Below are positions 17,141 through 24,521 of a stretch of 64,000 nt of DNA, piece by piece. The DNA is taken from positions 1-64,000 of the forward strand of contig CACHYX010000001.1 in NCBI GenBank assembly GCA_902584225.1, written 5' to 3'. The stretch's first letter is position 1, and the number at the start of each line of letters is the position of its first letter. A model generated the notes under the pieces. That model searched no databases and had not been told where the DNA came from. It saw nothing but the letters and a program-made list of their open reading frames with translations. The position numbers and the translations under genes were made by a program. This stretch comes from an uncultured Pelagibacteraceae bacterium (GTDB lineage Bacteria; Pseudomonadota; Alphaproteobacteria; Pelagibacterales; Pelagibacteraceae).

Positions 17141-17830
17141 ATGAAGGACACAATTAACATAGGTATACCAAGCAAAGGTAGATTAAGAAAAGATATTTTA
17201 AAGATTTTTAAAAGAAAAAAACTAAAACTTATTTCAGAAAGAGGAGAAAGGGATCTCATTGGATCAATTAAAAATAGGAAAAATTTAAAAATATTATATT
17301 TACATGCTAGAGAGATTATAGAAAGACTAGGTGATGGCTCTCTAGATATAGGTTTTTCTGGTTTTGATTTATTTAAAGAAAGTAAATTTAATATACAAAA
17401 AAAAATAAACCTTGTTAAAAAATACGATTTTGGAAAAGCAAATCTGGTTGTTGCTATTCCTGATCCGTGGATTGATGTTCAAACAGTTGCAGACCTAGAA
17501 GAAATTGCGTTTGAATTTAGAGATAAAAAAAAGAAAAGACTTAGAGTTGCAACTAAATATCCCAATCTGACTAGAGACTTCTTGTTTTCAAAAGGTGTAA
17601 CTCAATTTCAAATTATCGAAAGTTTAGGAGCTACAGAAGTTTATCCTTTTACTGGTTCGGCAAATTTAATTACTGACATCAGCTCTTCTGGGAAAACAAT
17701 TAAAAGTAACAACTTACGTATACTTAAAGATGGTGAAATTTTAAAATCTCAAGCATGTATTTTCACATCAAAAAAGAGCTCAATAAAAAAAAAGGGACTT
17801 AGTAACTTAATTAATCTACTTTCCAAATAA
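17141..17830 (+). CDS. hisG: ATP phosphoribosyltransferase, short form
   Basis: Condenses ATP with PRPP, the first step of histidine synthesis. At 229 residues it lacks the C-terminal regulatory domain, the short form that needs HisZ, encoded directly upstream. Motifs are IGIPSKGRLRKDILKIF at the start, the GSLDIGFSGFDLF segment and the PRPP-binding ATEVYPFTGSANLITDI near residues 167-183. Its last 15 bases overlap a small gene on the other strand. Confidence 0.95.
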   Translation: MKDTINIGIPSKGRLRKDILKIFKRKKLKLISERGERDLIGSIKNRKNLKILYLHAREIIERLGDGSLDIGFSGFDLFKESKFNIQKKINLVKKYDFGKANLVVAIPDPWIDVQTVADLEEIAFEFRDKKKKRLRVATKYPNLTRDFLFSKGVTQFQIIESLGATEVYPFTGSANLITDISSSGKTIKSNNLRILKDGEILKSQACIFTSKKSSIKKKGLSNLINLLSK

Positions 17831-17947
17831 TTTATCTAACCAAAAATTTAAAAAAATTTTAACGATATCCAAATTATTGATTATTAAATAAACAGTAATT
17901 ATTAAACCTATGACTAAGGCTGTGTAGATCAAAAATAATATATTCAT
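17816..17947 (-). CDS. 43-residue single-pass membrane peptide
   Basis: A short ORF with one strong hydrophobic helix (about residues 3-24, LFLIYTALVIGLIITVYLII) followed by a mixed C-terminal stretch with Lys-Ile-Phe-Leu and a FGK end. It lies 24 bases downstream of the last gene of the minus-strand island operon and converges on hisG. The clean membrane-helix profile and conserved spacing support it. Function unknown. Confidence 0.5.
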   Translation of the reverse strand: MNILFLIYTALVIGLIITVYLIINNLDIVKIFLNFWLDKLFGK

Positions 17948-17971
17948 TAATTTAAATAATATAATTAAAGT

Positions 17972-18268
17972 TTATTTATTATAATAGTCAAAAAAATTGA
18001 TAATGTTATTTCGATTATCTTTAGGTTTTTGAGATAAAGTTTTTTTTTTATCTTTTCTTAAGGCTGATAAACCCATAGAAAAAGCTGAGTCAGGCTCATT
18101 AGTAGCAAGATAAATTAATCCATGAGCTATCGTATTTACCATCTCAAACTCGTTAACAGTCATGTTTTTTGAATTTTCCTTGTTAATAGAACAAGCAAAT
18201 CCTCTATCCGTGGGGCTTAAGTAAATTTTGATAGTTTTGTTTTTGTCAAATTCAGAATTAGTTTTCAT
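17972..18268 (-). CDS. Small protein of unknown function, island operon
   Basis: I place the start at the ATG at 18268 (98 residues); an ATG at 18304 adds 12 basic residues but overlaps the previous gene by 47 bases. The protein has a beta-rich start (TIKIYLSPTDRGFACSI), a central helix FEMVNTIAHGLIYLATNEPDSAFSMGL, and a Lys-rich tail. No known motif is recognised. It is the distal member of the sigma-nurA-herA run, and its central part resembles the similarly sized middle of the upstream 102-residue protein, perhaps an ancient duplication. Confidence 0.65.
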   Translation of the reverse strand: MKTNSEFDKNKTIKIYLSPTDRGFACSINKENSKNMTVNEFEMVNTIAHGLIYLATNEPDSAFSMGLSALRKDKKKTLSQKPKDNRNNIINFFDYYNK

Positions 18269-18566
18269 TTTTATTTTTAAGATTTTTGGTGGTTTTAATT
18301 GCATTGTCTATTACTTCTTTTTCAAGTTTAGACAGCTCAACAACATTTGACATTACTTCTCCTAAAGTGTCCTTTGAATTTTTTACCAAGCTTCCAGCAC
18401 ACATCGTAAATTGAGTGTATGGTTTTTCGTTAGTAAGAATTGTTAAAATATTTTGCTCTTTATTATTTTTTCTAACCCTTACGTAAATACACCACTCACA
18501 GGCATCATCTGGATTTTGTTTTTCGAATTTAATTTCAACAGCATCAGCTGTCACTAGTCTACCCAT
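18258..18566 (-). CDS. Small protein of unknown function, island operon
   Basis: A 102-residue protein with a beta-strand-rich first half that includes DACEWCIYVRVRKNN, then FTMCAGSLVKNSKDTLGEVMSNVVEL and a Lys/Asn-rich tail. Cysteines at about residues 23, 26 and 56 might bind metal or be incidental. The start overlaps the preceding stop by one base. Nothing identifies a function. It and the next gene have the same layout of strands then a helix that starts after a residue-poor turn. Confidence 0.65.
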   Translation of the reverse strand: MGRLVTADAVEIKFEKQNPDDACEWCIYVRVRKNNKEQNILTILTNEKPYTQFTMCAGSLVKNSKDTLGEVMSNVVELSKLEKEVIDNAIKTTKNLKNKNEN

Positions 18567-18751
18567 TAATGTAAAGTCCTCTCCTGATTTTCATTTTCTC
18601 TATTAACTAAATTTCCGTCTTTACAAAAAATACACTCCTCTATAGTTTCTTTACCAAAATGGAAGGGACCAATTTTCGTAATAGTCTTAATAACTTTTAC
18701 CTCGCCTAATCCTTTACAAGCAAAACATGTACGAGGGTTACTTTTTCGCAT
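18566..18751 (-). CDS. Small zinc-ribbon-like protein
   Basis: A 61-residue protein with two Cys-x-x-Cys knuckles, RTCFACKGLGE at residues 8-18 and EECIFCKDGN at about 38-47. This arrangement resembles half of the DnaJ zinc domain. The spacing suggests binding of one zinc ion and perhaps nucleic acid or protein contact. It overlaps the upstream membrane protein gene by 14 bases and the downstream gene by one. Confidence 0.65.
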   Translation of the reverse strand: MRKSNPRTCFACKGLGEVKVIKTITKIGPFHFGKETIEECIFCKDGNLVNRENENQERTLH

Positions 18752-19055
18752 TTTCTTTTTCCTTTTCTTTAAAAGATTTTATTTGAAAATATCGACATAT
18801 AATGAAATGAGCATCAACTAAAGCATGTATCAATAATACAAAAACCCCACTTTTAATTAAAAATAAATTTTCTAAAAATATCCCACCAGCCAAAAATAAG
18901 CACCCGGCATTTGCAATTACAAAAAATATATTTCTTGCAGCATACGGCACTTTTTCATCTTTGCCATAAAAGTAGAATAACAAAGCCGCTTGGAAAATCA
19001 TGGTAGCTTTAGCAACAATTAACATTGCTTTTAATAAGATTGGATCTGGTATCAA
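18738..19055 (-). CDS. Small membrane protein, three predicted helices
   Basis: A 105-residue protein with hydrophobic segments at about 7-28, 42-62 and 68-90 and a strongly charged cytoplasmic-type tail (FKEKEKENAKK). It overlaps herA by 4 bases and the zinc-ribbon gene by 14, so it is translated as part of the island operon. A membrane protein beside HerA and NurA could tether the complex, but that is inference. No family is recognised. Confidence 0.7.
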   Translation of the reverse strand: MIPDPILLKAMLIVAKATMIFQAALLFYFYGKDEKVPYAARNIFFVIANAGCLFLAGGIFLENLFLIKSGVFVLLIHALVDAHFIICRYFQIKSFKEKEKENAKK

Positions 19056-20734
19056 TTTGGCCTCCTCCTATCTATGGAAGTAATATTGGAGAAGTCTTTA
19101 GCAAATTTTTTTCTTTGTTTAACTGATTCCTTATCGTCCCAATTTTCTACAGCTGAGATAAAATTTTCATTTCCAATATCATCATTAATTAATTCAGCAT
19201 CAAATTTAATTTGGACAGGAAGAGAAAAGTTTACTACCTGACCACTGATTATACCTTGGCCATTTGCAAGATTAGGTAATTGTTTAGAATCATCCACACT
19301 TAAAGTTTCAGAGTCTCTAGTGGTTGCTCTTTGGTCTTTCTGATTGACCATTCTAAATACAATCTGACTATTACACTGTGAGGCAATTGTTTCATCTAAC
19401 CTTGATGGCCTTTGGGAAATAATCATTATTCCAGTTCCAAATTTTCTACCTTCAGTTATCACTTTTCTAATTGTATCAACTGATGGAAGATTGTCTTTAT
19501 CCTCAGATCTTGATGGTATGAAATTATGAGCCTCTTCAATAATAGTTAAGAAAGGCGGAATTTCCTCTTCAACTTCTTGTCTATGCTTAAATAGATTTTC
19601 TAAAAGAATTGAAACTATTGCGCTAGCTGGAAGGTTTTCATAACCTTTAAGATATAAAATACTTAGCTGGCCTTTATTAATAATTTTTTCTGGTTCAGTT
19701 GCCGCATCTGGTAATTCTTCGAACTTTAATTTACTCATTTTTTGTCTATGTCTAAAGTTAGTTTGCTCCATATTTTTTAACTTTTTAGCAACTTGGCCAA
19801 GGCTTCTGACCACAACATACATTGAAGCTGGACGAATATTTTTAAATGATTTTGAGGAGTCTGATGCATACTCTCTAGCTTTTCTAACTAATAGCTCGAT
19901 ATATTTTAGTAAACTACCACTTTCATATTTAACTTTTTCTAATAGTGAGCTTAAAAAATCTTTTTGAGGATCTGTTAGTGAGTTTCCAAGTTTATCAATT
20001 AATGTATAAATGATTTCTTTATCATCTGAACTTACAGATAGATTAGGATAAAATAATTTTACCTCGTTATTAGGATATAGTTTTTTTTGTTTTTGAATAA
20101 ATCCTAAATAATCACCATGAATATCAAGCACTAGCATTGGATATTTCTTCTTTAAAAGTTCATCCATTATTCTTCTAACCATTACAGTTTTACCAGAACC
20201 TGACATTCCAAATATTGAAACATGACGTGATACCAAATTATCAGCATCAATTTTAATTTTAACAGCATCTCTTGCTAGTAAACTTCCAATGAATAGGGGA
20301 TGCTCAGAGTCGAGGTCTGAGATTAATAAAGCCTCTACATCTTCACTAGATGGATAACTCACAGTTGCTGCAGGTCTTACAGGATAGTTTAAAGGCATTA
20401 ATTTTAAATTATCTTTTAAAGTAAAACCTAAGATGATTACTTTACAAATAAGCTCATCTCTAGTTGTTGGAAGAATAGTATCTCTAATATCAATATTTTC
20501 ATTAGTTAATTCTTGAGCTGCTTCTGTTGGAAAGAATACGTTTGAACTTTCAATTGAAGAAATTTTACCCCAAACTGTTACTGGAATAACATTACCTTCA
20601 CTTGATGGAATTTTAGACTCTGTAGTGATGATGTCACCTTTTTTAGCTTTATAGTTTTTCAGGCTGAAGTAAAATTCACTTATATTTGTTTCACCCAAAA
20701 CAGTACCGATAGATTTCCATTTTTTAGTATTCAT
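19052..20734 (-). CDS. herA: HerA-type hexameric ATPase/helicase
   Basis: A 560-residue FtsK/HerA-superfamily ATPase that translocates on DNA. The N-terminal 150 residues fit a HAS-barrel-like domain. Walker A is FGMSGSGKT at 175-183, followed by VLDIHGDYLGF. Walker B is LTIIEEAHNFIPS near 405, then the ISQRPSRLDETIASQC sensor region and the HerA-specific NLANGQGIISG stretch. It overlaps the nurA-like gene by one base. HerA works with NurA in archaeal DNA end resection and in several bacterial phage-defence systems. The role here is not established. Confidence 0.9.
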   Translation of the reverse strand: MNTKKWKSIGTVLGETNISEFYFSLKNYKAKKGDIITTESKIPSSEGNVIPVTVWGKISSIESSNVFFPTEAAQELTNENIDIRDTILPTTRDELICKVIILGFTLKDNLKLMPLNYPVRPAATVSYPSSEDVEALLISDLDSEHPLFIGSLLARDAVKIKIDADNLVSRHVSIFGMSGSGKTVMVRRIMDELLKKKYPMLVLDIHGDYLGFIQKQKKLYPNNEVKLFYPNLSVSSDDKEIIYTLIDKLGNSLTDPQKDFLSSLLEKVKYESGSLLKYIELLVRKAREYASDSSKSFKNIRPASMYVVVRSLGQVAKKLKNMEQTNFRHRQKMSKLKFEELPDAATEPEKIINKGQLSILYLKGYENLPASAIVSILLENLFKHRQEVEEEIPPFLTIIEEAHNFIPSRSEDKDNLPSVDTIRKVITEGRKFGTGIMIISQRPSRLDETIASQCNSQIVFRMVNQKDQRATTRDSETLSVDDSKQLPNLANGQGIISGQVVNFSLPVQIKFDAELINDDIGNENFISAVENWDDKESVKQRKKFAKDFSNITSIDRRRPN

Positions 20735-22047
20735 TATCTTGCCAATCCTCCTAAGGGTCTATTTCTCCAAGACCTTACTTTTTTTGATAAAATTTTTACT
20801 GCTAAACTGATCGTGTTCTGATCTTTGCTTCTAATAGCTTGTTTTAATAAATGAGTTGCATAATATTTTCTTGAGGCTTTACTCATCCAATTTGGAATTT
20901 TGGCAAATTTATCAACTACATTTAAACCAACTGGAAAACCATAGTTAGGCAATAATCTTGCTGTAGCTAAAATATATTCATAATCTTTAATTAAGTTTTT
21001 TGATGGATTTAACGATTCAATTCTAATGGGTGCTGAATGATCATTAATCTTGATATATCCAATATGAACACTTGGAAAAGAGTCCATTTTATCTTCCCAA
21101 GCTGAACCAGAAGTAACGCTAAATCCTTTGATTTGTTTTTTTATTTCAAGAGGCTTAATTGCTTGGCCACTTTTTAGAATTATTTCTAGTAAGTGAGAGT
21201 CTGTAATTTTATATTTTTTGATAGTTGCAAGGGTGTTTTTAAAATCTTTTTCTGAAATAGTTCCTTTAGACTTATAGTTAAACAATAAGTTCTTAATGTA
21301 GGGTGCTGAATTAGATGTTTCTACAATTCCATATATAGGAAACTTACTTTTCTTGATAGAATTAAGGGCCTCCAAATATACATGGATGAAATGTCTTGCT
21401 TCTGCATTAAGCTTATTTTTATTGTAAAAAGGCAGCATATTTTCAACAGCAAACTTTGTAAAAGTTGGAAAACCCATTACTGTAAATGGCATAACTGTTG
21501 CTTCAATCGGGCCATGTAAAAAACAGTAATCAAACTTTCTGTTTAATAAGATGTGTTTAACAATAGTAACTGCTTCAAAAATAATTCTTGCACCGTCTTT
21601 TTTCTTATTAAGCATTTGATCTTCATCAAAGTCATCTTCAGCAAAGTCATAAAGTTCATTTTTAGGATCATATAGGTCACCCAAAAACACCATACTTTCT
21701 TCAAAGAATTCTCTATTTTTATCTGCAGCATCTGGTTTAACGATATAGCTACCTGTTCTAATACTAAGTGGTGCACTACTGATTATAGATGTCTTGTCAA
21801 CTCCTCCATCAACAAAGCATGAAGTTTTACACTTATTTTCAGACCAGAAATCTTTTCCTTTATATTCAAGGTTTGTAATTAAATCTGCATCTTCTAAAAT
21901 TTTCTGAATAGTAAGGGCAACTTGAGTACTAACATCTAGAAAGTTATTTTGTACTTTTGGAGATGCTGAAACAGCATTTTTTACAAAATTAGTAAATAAA
22001 GATGAGTTTGATTTTATTTTATTTTTAATATCTGTTTCGTTATTCAT
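20734..22047 (-). CDS. nurA: NurA-domain nuclease
   Basis: A 437-residue protein whose CFVDGGVDKTS motif at 77-87 matches the NurA strand with the first catalytic Asp (D80). A second conserved element, HSAPIRIESLN near residue 340, matches the late NurA motif, and a final ATHLLKQAIRSKD helix follows. NurA is a 5'-3' and endonuclease that fits onto the HerA hexamer, and herA is the next gene with a one-base overlap. I call the domain from these motifs and the pairing; overall similarity to archaeal NurA looks low. Confidence 0.75.
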   Translation of the reverse strand: MNNETDIKNKIKSNSSLFTNFVKNAVSASPKVQNNFLDVSTQVALTIQKILEDADLITNLEYKGKDFWSENKCKTSCFVDGGVDKTSIISSAPLSIRTGSYIVKPDAADKNREFFEESMVFLGDLYDPKNELYDFAEDDFDEDQMLNKKKDGARIIFEAVTIVKHILLNRKFDYCFLHGPIEATVMPFTVMGFPTFTKFAVENMLPFYNKNKLNAEARHFIHVYLEALNSIKKSKFPIYGIVETSNSAPYIKNLLFNYKSKGTISEKDFKNTLATIKKYKITDSHLLEIILKSGQAIKPLEIKKQIKGFSVTSGSAWEDKMDSFPSVHIGYIKINDHSAPIRIESLNPSKNLIKDYEYILATARLLPNYGFPVGLNVVDKFAKIPNWMSKASRKYYATHLLKQAIRSKDQNTISLAVKILSKKVRSWRNRPLGGLAR

Positions 22048-22385
22048 CTGTTTGCTCCATAAAAATATTGAATTTTGGTTCCACGAATATTTGTTCGAAT
22101 AGTAAGTTTTTTATTAGAAAAATTATTAAATCTTTCCTTTAATTTTTTTTTAAATATCCAGCATGATTTTCTACTTATAAAACTTCTAAGATGAACTTTC
22201 TTAACTTTTTGTTTAGCCTTGGTATTACAGCTCTTTAAAGACCCTTGGTTATGAAAGAAAGGAAAATGGAGAGATCCAAGGGTTCGAGGCGTTGCCGCTA
22301 TTCGAAAGCTGCTTTTACCAAAGCTAATTAAGTTATTTGAAATGGACCTCCTATTGTTAAGTTTATTTTTAAAGTTTAATCGCAT
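22044..22385 (-). CDS. Very basic 113-residue protein, function unknown
   Basis: The frame starts two bases after the sigma-factor stop and overlaps the nurA start by 4 bases, so it fits the operon. More than a quarter of residues are Lys or Arg, suggesting nucleic-acid binding. The segment RIAATPRTLGSLHFPFFHNQ, coded by 22243-22320, is richer in G+C and uses codons rare here (CGA, GCG, ACG, CTC). That patch may therefore be foreign or hold a structured RNA. No family is recognised and a non-coding role cannot be excluded. Confidence 0.5.
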   Translation of the reverse strand: MRLNFKNKLNNRRSISNNLISFGKSSFRIAATPRTLGSLHFPFFHNQGSLKSCNTKAKQKVKKVHLRSFISRKSCWIFKKKLKERFNNFSNKKLTIRTNIRGTKIQYFYGANR

Positions 22386-22387
22386 AT

Positions 22388-23314
22388 TTATTTAATGACC
22401 GTAATATTTTTATTTTCAACAGCAATAAAAGATTTTAATTTTTCTTTAATTTGAGACTCAATTTTACTTATTCGTTGAATAGATATATTTAATAAATTAG
22501 ATAATTTCTTTAATTTAACTTCATCCTCTTTATTGCAGTAAATTCTTTTTTCAAAAATTATTTTTTCGTTTTCATTTAATCGTAATTTAAACTTATTAAA
22601 GATCTTTTTAAAATTTTTAAGTTCTTCATGATTGGAATTTGCTTCTAGAGAAGAGATGTTCTCAGGGCAGTTGATAAAAGATTTGATATAATCTAAGTTA
22701 TCAATTACACATATTTCATCTTCTTTACCATTTTTATTTGTGTTTAATTTCCAAATTGGCTTTTTTCCATAATGAAGGGCCTCTAATTGCCATATTTTTT
22801 TATAACCAGTTTTACTGCATAAGTTAAAATGACTTGCTAAACATTTAGCTTCTTTATAAGTAAGTTTTTCACCAGATTTATAATTTTTGTTTTTTATTAT
22901 TCTAATAGCTGTATGAATTAATTCATTTCTATCTGAGCCACTTAACCCATTCCATTTACTTTTATATTCCTTAATACTTTCTCGTATAAAAGTTATTGCA
23001 TAAGCCGTAAAATTAAATGATCTCTCAGTTTCAAAGTATTTAAGAGAAGCTTTATGCAAAAGAAACAATGCTTCTGAAAGCAAATCTTCAACATCTTCTC
23101 TATTTTTTGAGTGATTTTTAAGTGAATTTGAAATCGCTTTATAAATAATCGATTTATGACGTTTTTCTGGATTTAGATTAATATATGCATCTAAAAGATT
23201 GCTCTTATTTTTGATTAGTACCAGTTCTTGATTAATGAGTTTGTTAGCTGCTTGAGTGTAATTGATTACACTAAAGTTTAGGTTGGAAGCAAGCTGATTT
23301 TGTAAATTTAGCAT
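22388..23314 (-). CDS. Divergent sigma-70 family factor, RpoH-like
   Basis: A 308-residue protein with region 2 features: EDVEDLLSEALFLLHKAS (2.1-2.2 like) and FTAYAITFIRESIKEYKSKW at about residues 125-144, which resembles the sigma-32 segment FATYAMWWIKASIQEY. A C-terminal helix-turn-helix, LKKLSNLLNISIQRISKIE, occupies the region 4 position. The strict RpoH box is not preserved, so it looks like a specialised factor and not the housekeeping heat-shock sigma. It is first in the nurA-herA operon and may drive its own promoter, which carries the CGGTTATA motif. Confidence 0.75.
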   Translation of the reverse strand: MLNLQNQLASNLNFSVINYTQAANKLINQELVLIKNKSNLLDAYINLNPEKRHKSIIYKAISNSLKNHSKNREDVEDLLSEALFLLHKASLKYFETERSFNFTAYAITFIRESIKEYKSKWNGLSGSDRNELIHTAIRIIKNKNYKSGEKLTYKEAKCLASHFNLCSKTGYKKIWQLEALHYGKKPIWKLNTNKNGKEDEICVIDNLDYIKSFINCPENISSLEANSNHEELKNFKKIFNKFKLRLNENEKIIFEKRIYCNKEDEVKLKKLSNLLNISIQRISKIESQIKEKLKSFIAVENKNITVIK

Positions 23315-23339
23315 TCATTTGCTTGCTGCCTAATATTTA

Positions 23340-23348
23340 TATAACCGC
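23340..23348 (-). promoter_or_regulatory. Shared motif GCGGTTATA upstream of the sigma operon
   Basis: Reading the minus strand, GCGGTTATATAAATA lies 25 bases before the sigma-factor ATG. The core CGGTTAT recurs before the ATPase operon and rmuC. It could be a promoter element for the island sigma factor or an operator. The 85-base gap 23315-23399 holds nothing else of note. Confidence 0.45.
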
Positions 23349-23399
23349 TTAAATTATTTTTTCAATGATATTTTGTATTTAATTTTAAAACTTCAATTT

Positions 23400-24518
23400 T
23401 TAATTGAATTTTCTTGGTTTATGCACTTTTCTAGGTTCATAATCTGGGTGTTCGATAATTTGTCTAGCAGACTGTAGCTCTTCTTCAGCTAAATAGTTTC
23501 TAATATGATAACCACTATCAGCACGAAGGCCATTCTTGGATTTTTCGTCAAAAAGGTCAATACCTTTTCTAATTTCTATTGCTGAATTTTGATCTAAAAC
23601 AAAAATCGATCTATCGTAAATTTCATAATTTTCCTTATTTTCATGTTTTATAAAATCCTTAAAATGATTTTTGATTACTATATCCTTGACGCAATTAAAC
23701 GATTTTCCAAGTTCTACATGAATACTTTTCTTAATACTTTCAACAACAAATTTTGATAAATTATTCCATAACTCCACTCTTTCATCATCATAGTTTTTGA
23801 TTACAAAATCAAATAAATGTTTTATTTTTTGGTGTTGTAAAGTGGTGAATACATAAATTTCCAACTCATCTTGAAAAAAATTAGACTTATATATCTCTTT
23901 AATTAATGTTTGAAAGCCTAACTGGTAGTATTTAAATTTTTCTTTCTCAATATAAGTGAAAACCTCAGGATCATTTGAAACATCTTTGATATCTTTTATA
24001 TTTCTATTTGATAAATTAGTGACATTAAGTGGTATCATTGCATCATTAAGAAAGACTTTTTTTGAAAATCTTGTAATTGAACATATTTCTTCAATTACAT
24101 TTTCATAGCTAGTATCAATTAATCTAATTTTGGGCTGCAACTGTTTGATATTTATGAATTCATCATCGAAATATTCTGGAAATTGAACTATTTTTTTTAC
24201 ACCATTCCTTTTCAAATAATAAGAAATTTCGTTTATATCGGTATTTTCACTTAACTTAATATTAGAATGTTTATAACTTTTTAGCTTAAAAATTAATTCT
24301 AATATTTTTTTTATATCAGGATTTTCTGATGTAACATCTGAAGCATAAATTTTTTTATAACTTTCTATAAGAGAATTTTTTTCATCATCGACAAGGATAA
24401 AAATATCTGTCCAGACGTCTTTATACTTTTTATAAAAATCAAAAAACTTTTTAATATATTCTTCATTATCTTTTATATTAATGATAAATTTTGGGCTTGC
24501 AATTAATGGATAAAGCAT
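23400..24518 (-). CDS. Partner of SMC-like ATPase; possible MIT_C (PLD-like) C-terminal domain
   Basis: A 372-residue soluble protein. The first 170 residues hold alternating strands and helices. The C-terminal third reads IYVFTTLQHQKIKHLFDF, IHVELGKSFNCV and YEIYDRSIFVLDQNSAIEIRKGID, a pattern like the MIT_C domain signature of HDR, then a strand, then GRGLD, with Tyr and Lys replacing His and Gly. That domain has a phospholipase D-like fold and appears in bacterial conflict systems. The gene follows the ATPase by three bases. The domain call is tentative; a nuclease or effector role is inferred. Confidence 0.5.
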   Translation of the reverse strand: MLYPLIASPKFIINIKDNEEYIKKFFDFYKKYKDVWTDIFILVDDEKNSLIESYKKIYASDVTSENPDIKKILELIFKLKSYKHSNIKLSENTDINEISYYLKRNGVKKIVQFPEYFDDEFINIKQLQPKIRLIDTSYENVIEEICSITRFSKKVFLNDAMIPLNVTNLSNRNIKDIKDVSNDPEVFTYIEKEKFKYYQLGFQTLIKEIYKSNFFQDELEIYVFTTLQHQKIKHLFDFVIKNYDDERVELWNNLSKFVVESIKKSIHVELGKSFNCVKDIVIKNHFKDFIKHENKENYEIYDRSIFVLDQNSAIEIRKGIDLFDEKSKNGLRADSGYHIRNYLAEEELQSARQIIEHPDYEPRKVHKPRKFN

Positions 24519-24521
24519 AAC

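Noticed and set aside
22243-22330. tRNA or tmRNA fragment in the G+C-rich patch
   Set aside because: A GGTTCGA-like stretch is present, but no acceptor, T-stem or anticodon arm can be formed.
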